Below, piece by piece: positions 7,989 through 17,600 of a DNA stretch of 64,000 nucleotides. The stretch is from Arthrobacter sp. U41 (lineage in GTDB: Bacteria > Actinomycetota > Actinomycetes > Actinomycetales > Micrococcaceae). Numbering within the stretch: the first letter of the stretch is position 1; every line of letters begins with the position of its first letter. Below the pieces are notes generated by a model, which saw only the letters and a list, made by a program, of their open reading frames with translations, did no database searches and was not told where the DNA came from. The stretch covers positions 266,144 through 330,143 of the forward strand of contig NZ_VEGI01000003.1 in the NCBI RefSeq assembly GCF_007679325.1, read 5' to 3'. The translations under genes and the position numbers were made by a program.

Positions 7989-9641
7989 TCAGCCTTGGGA
8001 AGGGGGGCCTGACTCCAGCACCGCCATGGCCGCGTTGTGCCCGCCGATGGCGCTGACGGCACCGCCGCGCCGGGCGCCGGAGCCGCAGAGCAGGACTTGC
8101 GGGTCATCCGTCGCGACGCCCCAGCGCTGCGCCGGGGTATCCAGGGGCGCGTTGTCCTCGACGAAGGGCCAGTCGAGGCCGCCGTGGAAGATGTTGCCCC
8201 GCGGCATGCCGACCGCCCGTTCGATGTCGAGCGTGGTCTTGGCTTCGATGCAGGGCTGGCCGTCCGGGCCGGTCAGCAGCAGCTCCTCGATGGGCTCGGC
8301 CAGGACCGAGTTCAGCGATTTCAGGACGGCGGCCTGCAGTTCCGCCCGGCGCTGGTCATTGTTCTCCGGGGTGATCAGCCGGTCCGGGACATGCAGGCCG
8401 AACACCGTGAGGGTCTGCGCGCCGGCGGCCTGCAGTTCCGGAGACAAAATGGTGGGGTCCGTCAGGGAATGGCAGTAGATCTCACAGGGCAGCGGGTCGG
8501 GGATGGTTCCGGCCGCGGCGGCGAGGTAGGCGGCGTCCAGCTGAGACCAGGTTTCATTGATGTGGAAGGTCCCGCCGAAGGCCGCTTCCGGGCTCACGGT
8601 TTCATCCAGTAGCCGGGGGAGCCGCTTCAGGAGCAGGTTCACCTTGATCTGGGCACCCTCCCGGAGATGGTTCGGATTCCGGGTGGCGTGCTGTCCTTCC
8701 TGCCGGGCAGTACCGCCGGACGGGCCGGAGTTTCTGAGCCGGTCCAGCACCACCGGGGCCACGTTGGCGAGGACCCACGATGCGGTGGCCGTGTGGTCCG
8801 CCCCCGCGTGGCGGTAGCTGACCACACCGCCGGGGCGGACGGCGGTGACGTCCGCGGATGTCAGGATGGTTGCCCCCGCCTCGCGGGCGGCGCGTTCCAG
8901 TTCCCCGGACACCGCGCCCATGCCGCCGACGGGCACGTCCCAGTCGCCGGTTCCGCCACCGACGAGGTGGTACAGGAAACAGATGTTCTGCTGCAGGTCC
9001 TCGTCGTCCGCCCGGGCGAAGGTGCCGATCAGGGCGTCGGTCAGCACCACGCCGCGCACCAGATCGTGCTGGAGCGACTTGGCGATGATGTCGCCGATGG
9101 GCCGTTCGGTCACGGCGTCCCATGCCGCCCCCGCGCCGGCCCGGGCTGCGAGGTCCTTCGCTTCGGAGCGAGTCGGCAACGGCGAGGTCATGGTGGGCCA
9201 GAGGGCTTCGGTGAGCTGCCGGAGTCCGGCGTAGAACTCGGTGAAGGCCTGGAATTCGCCGTCGGGTGCCCCGACGGCGGCGAAGGACGCGGCAGTGGCC
9301 GTGTCGTCCCCATTGTCGATCAGCAGGGCGCGGCCGGCGTCGTGCGGGTCGGGGGTGTAGGACGAATACCGGCGCCGCGCCAGCCGGATGCGCAGGCCCA
9401 GATCGTCAATGACCTGTTGCGGGAGGAGGCTCACCAGGTAGGAGTACCGCGAGAGGCGGGCGTCGACGCCGTCGAACGCCTGGGCGGAGACCGCGGCTCC
9501 GCCGGGATGCTCCAGTTTTTCCAGCAGCAGGACCTTCCGGCCCGCTTTGGCAAGGTACGCTGCCGCGGCCAGGCCATTGTGGCCGCCGCCTACGATGATC
9601 GCGTCAAACGCGCTGTTGCTGGACATGGGGTTGCTCGACAT
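7989..9641 (-). CDS. FAD-dependent oxidoreductase, phytoene-desaturase-like
   Basis: A 550-residue flavoprotein of the amine-oxidase/CrtI superfamily. The N-terminal dinucleotide-binding motif VGGGHNGLAAAAYLAKAG is followed by the LLEKLEHPGG segment, and a C-terminal FAD motif (CGSGARRGGAVSAIGGHNAA) is present. Such proteins are often annotated as phytoene dehydrogenases, but no other carotenoid gene is nearby, so the substrate is unknown. The ATG at 9641 gives MSSNPMSSN; a second ATG at 9626 is equally possible, and the longer frame to 9716 adds an unlikely leader. It converges on the RecQ gene with a 40-base gap. Confidence 0.85.
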   Translation of the reverse strand: MSSNPMSSNSAFDAIIVGGGHNGLAAAAYLAKAGRKVLLLEKLEHPGGAAVSAQAFDGVDARLSRYSYLVSLLPQQVIDDLGLRIRLARRRYSSYTPDPHDAGRALLIDNGDDTATAASFAAVGAPDGEFQAFTEFYAGLRQLTEALWPTMTSPLPTRSEAKDLAARAGAGAAWDAVTERPIGDIIAKSLQHDLVRGVVLTDALIGTFARADDEDLQQNICFLYHLVGGGTGDWDVPVGGMGAVSGELERAAREAGATILTSADVTAVRPGGVVSYRHAGADHTATASWVLANVAPVVLDRLRNSGPSGGTARQEGQHATRNPNHLREGAQIKVNLLLKRLPRLLDETVSPEAAFGGTFHINETWSQLDAAYLAAAAGTIPDPLPCEIYCHSLTDPTILSPELQAAGAQTLTVFGLHVPDRLITPENNDQRRAELQAAVLKSLNSVLAEPIEELLLTGPDGQPCIEAKTTLDIERAVGMPRGNIFHGGLDWPFVEDNAPLDTPAQRWGVATDDPQVLLCGSGARRGGAVSAIGGHNAAMAVLESGPPSQG

Positions 9642-9727
9642 GCGCCCATCTTGCCACCCGGGCTCCCGGGAAGGCGTCAGGTGTCCGGGTCCCGGACGTG
9701 CCGTGGCGGCGCGCACCGGCGCCCCGC

Positions 9728-9774
9728 GGGCAGATCAGGGCGAATGTTCGACGCCGATCCGCCCTCATCTGCCC
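9728..9774. repeat. Dispersed palindromic repeat, copy 1
   Basis: Arms gggcagatcagggcg (9728-9742) and its complement (9760-9774) match at 14 of 15 positions around a 17-base loop. The same arm sequence recurs at 20.6 kb and 21.8 kb. It lies between the oxidoreductase start and tRNA-Ser(GCT). Confidence 0.75.
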
Positions 9775-9820
9775 GTTCGCCGCAGAGCAGGGGTTAGCGG
9801 CCAAAAGTCCCCGGAAACGC

Positions 9821-9848
9821 AAAAGACCCCGGTCCAGGGACCGGGGTC
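9821..9848 (-). terminator. Terminator of tRNA-Ser(GCT)
   Basis: An 11-bp stem (gaccccggtcc at 9825-9835 with 9838-9848) is followed on the minus strand by tttt. It starts six bases beyond the tRNA 3' end, as expected for a monocistronic tRNA gene. Confidence 0.8.
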
Positions 9849-9853
9849 AAACG

Positions 9854-9941
9854 CGGAGACGGGGGGATTTGAACCCCCGGTGGAGTTGTGCCCCACACTT
9901 CATTAGCAGTGAAGCCCATTCGGCCGCTCTGGCACGTCTCC
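9854..9941 (-). tRNA. tRNA-Ser(GCT)
   Basis: The 88-base minus-strand sequence folds as a class II tRNA with a long variable arm. Acceptor arms ggagacg and cgtctcc pair perfectly, the discriminator is G as in serine tRNAs, and the T loop is gttcaaat. The anticodon loop cactgctaatg gives anticodon GCT, reading AGC and AGU serine codons. CCA is not encoded. Confidence 0.95.
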
Positions 9942-10105
9942 AATTGCTATTAACTAGCCAACCAAGGATACGCAGAAGGTGCCATGCAGTGCAAAACGGC
10001 CATAGCGTGTTCGGCTTCGGCCCGGAACCCGCCCCGCCGCATGGGCGCGACCTGACTCCGCGTTGTCCCCGGGGGAGGACCGGGCAGCAGCAGCGGCCGC
10101 CCGGG

Positions 10106-12418
10106 TCAGGCGCCGCGGCCCGCCAGTGCCCGCCACAGGAAGTGCTGGCTCCGGCTCTGCAGGGCCGCAGCCTGGCGGTTGTCGGAGGCTCCCGCATGGC
10201 CGCCCTCCAGGGCCTCGTGGAACCAGACATTGGGGATGCCCATCGCCTGCATCCGGGCGGCCATCTTGCGCGCCTGGACCGGCCCCACGCGGTCGTCCGA
10301 CGTGGCCGTCCAAATAAACGCCTCCGGGTAGTCCACGCCGTCCCGGAGCAGATGGTAGGGCGAGAACGTTTTGACGAACTCCCACTGTTCCGGCACGTCC
10401 GGGTCGCCGTATTCGGCGATCCAGGAGTAGCCGGCGGACAACTTGGTGTAGCGGCGCATGTCCAGCAGCGGGACTCCGCAGGACACGGCGCCGAACAGCT
10501 CCGGGTACCGGGTGAGCATGTTCCCCACCAGCAGGCCGCCGTTGGAGCCGCCCACGCAGCCGAGCCGCTCCCGGGAGGTCACACCGCGGGAGATCAGGTC
10601 CGCCGCCACGGCGGCGAAATCCTCGTATGCCCGGTGCCGCTTTTCCTGCAGGGCCGCGCGGTGCCACGAGGGCCCGTATTCGCCGCCGCCGCGGATGTTG
10701 GCCACCACGTAAACGCCGCCGCGGGTGTGCGGGGCATCCCCGTCGTGTCCGGCGGATTCCTCCGTGCGGCGCTCCAGCCAGGCCCGGCCGATCGCGCCGC
10801 TGTACGCGGGGGTCCGGGAGATTTCGAAGCCTCCGTAGCCGGAGAGCTGCGTGGGATTCTGGCCGTCCAGGACCAGGCCCCTCGCCGCCACCTGGAAATA
10901 CGGCACCCGGGTGCCGTCCTTGGACACGGCGAAATGCTGCTGGACCTCGTAGTCCGCTTCGTTGAAGAACGACGGCGAGGACCGGATCACCTCGTGGGTG
11001 CTCTCTACCCCGGCGCGGGCCGTGGCGTCGCCCTTCAGCACGGCGCGTTTCAGGGTGCCGCGGGTCAGGGTGGTCGGCGTCGTAAAACCCGTGGCCACGA
11101 GCCAGAAGTCGTTCCCTGCCCCGGGAGCCCCGGTCCCGGACACCGGTGCGCCACCATCGGTGCCGTCACCTTCTGAGTCGTCGTCCGAGTCGCTGGCAGA
11201 GTCTTCGTCGTCGACGGCGTAGGCGTTGACGTCATGCAGCGGCGGGCAGGCGTCCAGCACGGTCGACGCCCAGGCGGTGTCCGTTCCTGGTTCCTGCGGG
11301 TCGAGGACCCGGATCTCGGAGGAGACATCGCGGAGCAGGTTCAGCAGCAGGAAGTCCCGCGTCCAGCTCCAGGACTGCAGGGACGTGTGCTCATCGGGGG
11401 TGAACAGGACGGACAGGTCCCGGCCACCGGCCAGGAAGGACTCGAAGTCGGCGGCAAGCAGGGATCCTGCCGGGTAGCTTGTTGCGCCGACAGTCCAGTC
11501 CTTCTGCGGCCTGAACAGCAGCCATTCGCGGTGGGAGCTGAGGTTCACGTCCACCGGGACGTCGACGCGCACCCACTGCCCGTCTCGCAATACCGACGTG
11601 GTCTTCTCGAAGAAGCTGATCCAGTCCACCGCGAAGGTCCGCTCGAACCCCGGGGTGGAGTCGTGTGCCACGAGGGCCATCATGTGGTCTTCGGGGATTT
11701 CGAAGAGCCGCTCCGCTGCGGCCAGGGATTCGCCGCGGCGCAGTTTGACGCCCGTCCGGGCGTAGGAGGACGTGGTGCTGGGCAGGCCTTCGGCCGTGGA
11801 GGCGACCAGCAGGGTGTCGGCGTCGAGCCAGGAGACGTTGCCCTTCGCCGTCGGCAGGTCAAAGCCGCCGGCCGCCGGGTCGACGAAGCCGCGGGCCTCG
11901 ACGTCGAACTCGCGGTAGCGGTTGGCGTCGCCACCGTCGGGGGAGAGGGCCAGCAGCGCCAGCCGGTGCGGCTCGCCGTCGGCCGGGCGCAGGAAGCTGG
12001 CGCCGTGGAAGACCCATTCCTCACCTTCGGACGCGGCCAGCGCGTCCACGTCCAGGAGGACGTCCCACTCCGGAGATCCGCCCCGGTAGCTCTCCCAAGT
12101 GGTGCGGCGCCACAGGCCCTTCGGGTTGTGCCGGTCCTTCCAGAAGTTGTAGTACCACTCGCCGTGCTTGCCCACCATGGCAATCCGGTCGGTGGAATCC
12201 AGCACCTCGAGGATGCCGGCTTCCAGCGCGGTGTACTCCGCGTCTTCCAGCAGCTCCTCGGTGCGGGCGTTCTGTTCACGGACCCAGGCCAGCTGTTCCT
12301 CGCCGTAGATCTCTTCGAGCCAGATGTTCTCGTCGACGGGTTCGGGGGCGGTCACCTCAGCGGCGGACCCGGCGTCAGGGTCGGAGGCGGGCGGGGGAGC
12401 AGCGTCAGTGGTGGTCAT
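10106..12418 (-). CDS. Prolyl oligopeptidase family serine peptidase (S9A)
   Basis: A 770-residue cytoplasmic-type protein with the S9A layout: an N-terminal beta-propeller and a C-terminal alpha/beta-hydrolase domain. The catalytic serine lies in GGSNGGLL, the aspartate in TSDDRVGP and the histidine in EGGHAGA. No signal peptide is visible. Family members cleave short peptides after proline or related residues. An acidic Ser/Asp/Glu-rich insertion (about 20 residues, near position 400) interrupts the propeller and looks unstructured. The ATG at 12418 gives MTTTDAA; the frame remains open upstream but overlaps the divergent gene at 12536. The 117-base gap should hold divergent promoters. Confidence 0.92.
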   Translation of the reverse strand: MTTTDAAPPPASDPDAGSAAEVTAPEPVDENIWLEEIYGEEQLAWVREQNARTEELLEDAEYTALEAGILEVLDSTDRIAMVGKHGEWYYNFWKDRHNPKGLWRRTTWESYRGGSPEWDVLLDVDALAASEGEEWVFHGASFLRPADGEPHRLALLALSPDGGDANRYREFDVEARGFVDPAAGGFDLPTAKGNVSWLDADTLLVASTAEGLPSTTSSYARTGVKLRRGESLAAAERLFEIPEDHMMALVAHDSTPGFERTFAVDWISFFEKTTSVLRDGQWVRVDVPVDVNLSSHREWLLFRPQKDWTVGATSYPAGSLLAADFESFLAGGRDLSVLFTPDEHTSLQSWSWTRDFLLLNLLRDVSSEIRVLDPQEPGTDTAWASTVLDACPPLHDVNAYAVDDEDSASDSDDDSEGDGTDGGAPVSGTGAPGAGNDFWLVATGFTTPTTLTRGTLKRAVLKGDATARAGVESTHEVIRSSPSFFNEADYEVQQHFAVSKDGTRVPYFQVAARGLVLDGQNPTQLSGYGGFEISRTPAYSGAIGRAWLERRTEESAGHDGDAPHTRGGVYVVANIRGGGEYGPSWHRAALQEKRHRAYEDFAAVAADLISRGVTSRERLGCVGGSNGGLLVGNMLTRYPELFGAVSCGVPLLDMRRYTKLSAGYSWIAEYGDPDVPEQWEFVKTFSPYHLLRDGVDYPEAFIWTATSDDRVGPVQARKMAARMQAMGIPNVWFHEALEGGHAGASDNRQAAALQSRSQHFLWRALAGRGA

Positions 12419-12535
12419 TTTTCCATCCAAGCAACATCCGCGCGCCAGTAGCAAGTCAAGCCGGCGCCCGCCGAACCCGTCCCGGATGCGCCGGCAGGTC
12501 GGGTCTGAGGGCCCGTTGCGGATACGCTGGATGCC

Positions 12536-14581
12536 GTGGGCGAATCGCAGAGCATCCGGACGGCAGTGATTGGCGCCGGTCCCCGGGGCACCAGCGTGCT
12601 GGAACGGCTGCTGGCCAACTGGGTTCCCGAGGGCCCGGACGCCACCTTGCACATCGACGTCATCGACCCCTATCCCGCGGGCCCGGGGCACGTCTGGCAG
12701 CCCGGCCAGTCCCGGCTCTACCTGATGAACACGCAGTCGTTCTACCCCACCGTCATTCCCGAGGACCCGGACCTCGCACCGCCGCTGGCCGGCCACACCT
12801 TCGACCGCTGGCGCGAGCAGCAGCGGGCGCAGCCCCACCCCTCCCTCACCGCCGAGGAGCGCGCCGAACTCGCCGGGCTGGACGCGGCGGACTTCCCCAG
12901 CCGGGCCCTGTACGGCCGCTATCTCCGCTGCACCCTGGAGGAACTGCTCTCCCGCCTCCCCGCCGGGGCCACGGTGGACTTCCACAGCACGACGGCGACA
13001 TCCGTCCGCCATGCCGCCGCCGGGGCCGGGGTTGGCGCCGGGAACACCGCCGGTGCTGCCGCCGGGGCCGGAAGCGGCGGCCGGGGGCAGTTCGACGTCG
13101 AACTGGCCGACGGCGCGGTCCTCACCGTCGATTCCGTAGTGCTTGCCCTGGGCCACCTCGAATCGCGGCTCAACCCCGAGCAGCGCGAGCTGCAGGCGGC
13201 GGCGGAGGAATTCGGGCTGCTGTACCTGCCGCCGGCGGCCCCGGCCGACGTCGACTGGTCTTTGGTGCCGGCCGTCAAGCCGGTGCTGGTGCGGGGCATG
13301 GGGCTGAACTTCTTCGATGCTATGGGCCAGCTGACCGAAGGCCGCGGCGGCCGGTTCCTTCCCGGCGCGGACGGCGGGCTCAGCTACCTTCCCTCCGGCC
13401 GCGAGCCGCTCATCATCGCGGCCTCGCGGCGCGGCACCCCGTACCGGGCCAAGGCGACCCTCGCCGGCTACTACCCCGAGGCTGTGACGCTGAGATACTG
13501 CACCGAGAGTGCCCTGGCAAAATTCGCGGAGGCGGGAATCCGCCCCGCCTTCGACCACGACCTCTGGCCCCTCCTGCACCGCGACGCGCTGTGGGCTTAC
13601 TACTCCACGCTGGCGCGCTCGCAGCCCGGTGCCATCCTGACGGCACCGAAGGAGTTCCTGACGGCACTGGAGGAGGCCCTGCGCCCGCATGCGCATTCAG
13701 CCGCGAAATGGGAGGACCTGGTGGACTCCGTCCTGGACATCCACCTCCGTCCCGCCCACCGGCTGAACCTGCTGGGACTGGCGGCCCCGCTGGCCGGGCG
13801 GTCCTTCGCCTCCCGGGCGGAACTCGACGACGCCGTCGTCGACTACCTGCTCGACGACGCCCGGCGTTCCGCTCTGGGCGAGGACGATCCGGTGAAGATG
13901 ACCATCGGTGCCCTGCACCACGGCCGGGCGGTGCTGAAGACCGCCGTCGCGGACGGCGGGATCACCGACGAATCGTGGGTTGCGGGGCTTCGCGGCTGGT
14001 TCGAGGCGTTTGTGGAGGGCCTGGCCAGCGGGCCGCCGGCGCTGCGCGCAGAACAGCTCGCTGCCCTGGTGCGGGCCGGCGTCGTGCGCTTCGTCGGGCC
14101 GGATCCGAAGTTCGGGTTGGACCGCAAAGCGAAGGTTTTCACCGCGGTGTCGCCCTGGGTGGGGAACAGCACGGACGCCGCCGCCGGCGAGGTGGTCACG
14201 GCCGTGGCCATGGTCGAGGCGCTGGCGCCGGCCAACAAGGTTACGGTCAACGAGTCACCGCTGCTGGAGCAGTTGCTCGCTGAAGGCCTGGTCCGTCCCC
14301 GGCTCATGATGACGGTGGAGGGATCTCCGGTGCCGACGACCGGGCTGGACGTCACCCCGCATCCCTACCGGCCACTCGGCGCCAACGGGTCCGTGACGGA
14401 AGGCCTCTACGTCCTCGGGCTGCAGCTCTCCGCCGTGCAGTGGGGAACGGCCATCGCGGCCGAGGCCCGGCAAAAGAGCGGACCGGTGTACCGCAGCGGG
14501 CAGCGCACACTGAGGGACGCCGACGAGATTGCCCGGGCCGTTCTCGGGCGGCTGAGCACGGCCCGCCGGCCAAGAAAATGA
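12536..14581 (+). CDS. FAD/NAD(P)-binding protein (NAD_binding_9 type)
   Basis: A 681-residue protein opening with a Rossmann motif (IGAGPRGTSVLERLL) and the segment IDPYPAGPGHVWQPGQ, both typical of the FAD-NAD(P)-binding family PF13454. A second nucleotide-binding segment follows around residue 200 (SVVLALGHLESR). A Gly/Ala-rich stretch near residues 160-180 looks like a linker. The substrate is unknown; relatives are often annotated as hydroxylases or lysine/ornithine oxygenase-like proteins. The GTG at 12536 is used; the nearby ATG at 12531 is out of frame. The stop codon overlaps a long terminator hairpin. Confidence 0.8.
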   Translation: MGESQSIRTAVIGAGPRGTSVLERLLANWVPEGPDATLHIDVIDPYPAGPGHVWQPGQSRLYLMNTQSFYPTVIPEDPDLAPPLAGHTFDRWREQQRAQPHPSLTAEERAELAGLDAADFPSRALYGRYLRCTLEELLSRLPAGATVDFHSTTATSVRHAAAGAGVGAGNTAGAAAGAGSGGRGQFDVELADGAVLTVDSVVLALGHLESRLNPEQRELQAAAEEFGLLYLPPAAPADVDWSLVPAVKPVLVRGMGLNFFDAMGQLTEGRGGRFLPGADGGLSYLPSGREPLIIAASRRGTPYRAKATLAGYYPEAVTLRYCTESALAKFAEAGIRPAFDHDLWPLLHRDALWAYYSTLARSQPGAILTAPKEFLTALEEALRPHAHSAAKWEDLVDSVLDIHLRPAHRLNLLGLAAPLAGRSFASRAELDDAVVDYLLDDARRSALGEDDPVKMTIGALHHGRAVLKTAVADGGITDESWVAGLRGWFEAFVEGLASGPPALRAEQLAALVRAGVVRFVGPDPKFGLDRKAKVFTAVSPWVGNSTDAAAGEVVTAVAMVEALAPANKVTVNESPLLEQLLAEGLVRPRLMMTVEGSPVPTTGLDVTPHPYRPLGANGSVTEGLYVLGLQLSAVQWGTAIAAEARQKSGPVYRSGQRTLRDADEIARAVLGRLSTARRPRK

Positions 14582-14659
14582 GCATGCCCTCCGTCCGGGC
14601 TGAGCGGTGGACATATGCGCTATATGTCCGTCGCTGCAACCCGGGGGAGGGCATGCTCA
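14579..14659. terminator. Long imperfect hairpin between convergent genes
   Basis: Perfect 14-bp outer arms (14579-14592 and 14646-14659) enclose further paired segments, including ggacata/tatgtcc around 14608-14629. It begins at the stop codon of the upstream gene and ends 20 bases before the stop of the nuclease gene, so it can terminate both. Confidence 0.7.
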
Positions 14660-14678
14660 CTGGTGCGGGGCTAAGGGA

Positions 14679-17600
14679 TTAGCCCTTGAGGCAGTGGCGG
14701 TAGGCTGCCATGGCCTGGCCGTAGTTCGCCTGGCCCACGAGGTCCGCGGGCCGCTTCGGCTTGACCGGCGCGGTGCACTTCGGCGGGACCGGGGTGCTGG
14801 CGGCAACCAGGACGCTGGCCTTCACCACGGTGCCGGACTCGACGGCGGTGAGCACCAGGGTGCCCGCGCCGGCTGCCGCGCCGGCGGGGACCGCCACATT
14901 CACGGTGGCAGCGCCGGCGGAAACCGGGACTGTGCCGAGGGACGTTACGGTGCCCTTGGCGTCCGTGAACTCCACGGCCAGCGAGGTGTTGACCGGGCTG
15001 CCCAGCGAGGTGAGGTCCAGCTTGGAGACAGCCAGGGAGATGGCATCTCCACCCTTGACCTCTGCGGCGGTGGTGTTCACCACGGCAACGGACCGGCGGG
15101 CGAAGTCCGGCGACACGGGGTTGTGTGCCTGCAGATACTTGATCCACGCATCGCGGTCCACCAGCCCGGAGTCCTTGGTGTCCGTACCGGACTTGAAGAT
15201 CCGGAAGTTGTCGCCGCCTGTTGCCAGGAAGCTGAACGTTCCGATCCGGTACGACTTCGCCGGGTCGATCAGCGCGCCGTTGACCCGTATCGAGGTGATC
15301 CGGTCACCGGCCGCGCGGGCGGCGTCGTAGGTGTAGTTGACGTTCTTGGACAGGCCCAGCTGCTGGTACGCACGGCTGGGAACCGTACCGTCCGCGTTGG
15401 TCTGCCACTGCTGCTCCAGGAGCGTCTTGAACTGCTCGCCGGTCAACGAGGTGGTCCACAGGTTGTTCACGAACGGCAGGACCGCGTTGGCCTCGGCGTA
15501 GGTGATGGTCCCGTCCGGCGCGAAGTACAGCTCGTTGCGCAGGCCGCCCGGGTTCACGACGCCGATCTCGGCGCCGCCCAGTTCCGGGGCCTTGAGCGAA
15601 TCCACGAGGGAATCCGCCACCAGGTTGCCCAGGGTGGACTCGCTGCCACGGTCGTCGCGTGATGCAGGGGTGGTGTCGGTGGCAGGCGTGAACGCGGTGG
15701 TGATATCTGCGGTCACCTTGCCCACCGGCTGGTTGCCGACCACTGCTGCTTCGGCCAGGGCCTTGTCAACGATGGTCTTGACGGCGGCCACCCGCGGGTA
15801 CTTGGCCACCAGATCGGCTGCCGGCTGGTCAGTGGAGGTGGTCCGCTTGACGTTGCCTGCCTTGTAGCCGGTGACCGACATGGTTTTTGTGTCGATGGTG
15901 AGCTGGATCTGGCCGATGAACTCGCCGTAGTTGCCGGTCTGCACGATCGGGCGGGTCTTGCCCTCAACGCCGGGCACGGGGGCATCCCAGGAGTACTGCT
16001 TGTGCGTGTGGCCGTTGAAAATGGCCGCCACATCGGGGGTGACCTCGGTGACCATCTTGGCGAAGGGGCCGCCGGCGGCGACTTCCTGCGCCAGGGTGGA
16101 GCCTTCGGGCGCGCCGGAACCGGCGCCGTCGTGGTTCTCCACGATGATGACGTCGGCGAGCTTCTCCGCCTTGATCTTCGCGGCGACGCGGTTGATCGCG
16201 TCGACGGCGTCGCCGAACTCCAGATCGGCGACGCCCGCGGGAGTGACCAGCGACGGCGTTTCCTGCGTGACGGTGCCGATCACGGCCACCTTGACGCCGT
16301 TCATGTCGAGCACCGTGTACTCAGGCAGGACCGGCTCGGTGGTGCCCTTCTTGTAGACGTTGGCGCCCAGGTACGGGAACTTGGCATTGCTGCCGCCCGC
16401 GATGACGCGGTCGCGCAGGTCGGCAAAGCCGCCGTCGAACTCGTGGTTGCCCACAGCAGAGGTGCGCAGCTCCAGGGCGTTCAGCACATCGATGGTGGGC
16501 TGGTCCTTCGCGATCGCCGAGGCGAACAGCGAGGCGCCGATGTTGTCGCCCGCGGAGAGGAACGCCGTGGCGCCCGGGGCGGCCGCGGCCCGCAGCTTCT
16601 CGATGGTCCCCGCAAAGAACACGGTGTTGGAATCGATGCGGCCGTGGAAATCGTTGATGCCGAGGAAGTTCAGCTCAACGCTGGCGGGGGTGACTGGCAG
16701 GTCCAGGCCCACCACCACCGGGTCGTGGTCGCTCGCCCGGAACTGGTCCGGAGCGTAGTAGTCGGTCACGTTGTTGTTGTAGCGGCTGTACTCCAGGGCG
16801 ACGGACTCCACGGAGTTGATGTTCCAGATGTCGGCGCCGGTGACAACGGCGTTGGCGCCGGGGGAGGCCAGGATGTGGTCCAGCGAGCCCACCATGCCGC
16901 CGAAGAGGTAGGAGTGCTTGGCGGACCCGTCGGCGTTCTTGGCCTTTTCGTCCTGGTTAACGTAGCCGGCGGCCGTGAAGACGTTGATCGGGTCTTCCTT
17001 GGCGTAGGCGTTGAAGTCGCCGATCAGGAAGACCTTGTCGGTGCCCTTGGACTGCTGCAGTTCGTTGGAGAACGCCAGCAGGGACTTGGCCTGGGCGGTG
17101 CGGGCGAGGTTCGAGGCGCCCTGGCCCTTGTCGGTGTCCTCCGGAGTGGAGGCTGAGCCCTTGGACTTGAAGTGGTTGGCGATTGCGATGAACTTCTTGT
17201 CATCGGAGGCGCCCACCGGCTTGAAGACCTGGGCCAGCGGCTTGCGGGCATTGGCGAAGGCGACGGTGTCGTTGTGGATAATCGATTCGCCCACCGGCTC
17301 AGCGGCGGCCTTCTTGAAGATGAACGCGGTGCGGATCATGTCCTCATCGGCCAGCGGCGGTGCGTTGGCGGGCGTGCGGACGTAGTCCCAGATCCCCGGT
17401 GTGGGGATGTTGAGGGCGTCAACCAGCTTGGCCAGGGCGTCGTCGCGGTTCTTGCCGAACTGCGCCGAGTTTTCGATCTCCATGAGGGTCACGACGTCGG
17501 CGCCGGACTTGCTGATGGCGGCGACGATCTTGTCCTGCTGGCGCTGGAGGTTGGCGGCGTTGGCCGCGCCGCGGGCGTCGCAGCCGCCGCGGACGGTGAT

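Noticed and set aside
12419..13696. Extension of the prolyl oligopeptidase frame upstream
   Set aside because: It overlaps the divergent FAD/NAD(P)-binding gene, and its composition is Gly/Arg-rich antisense sequence.
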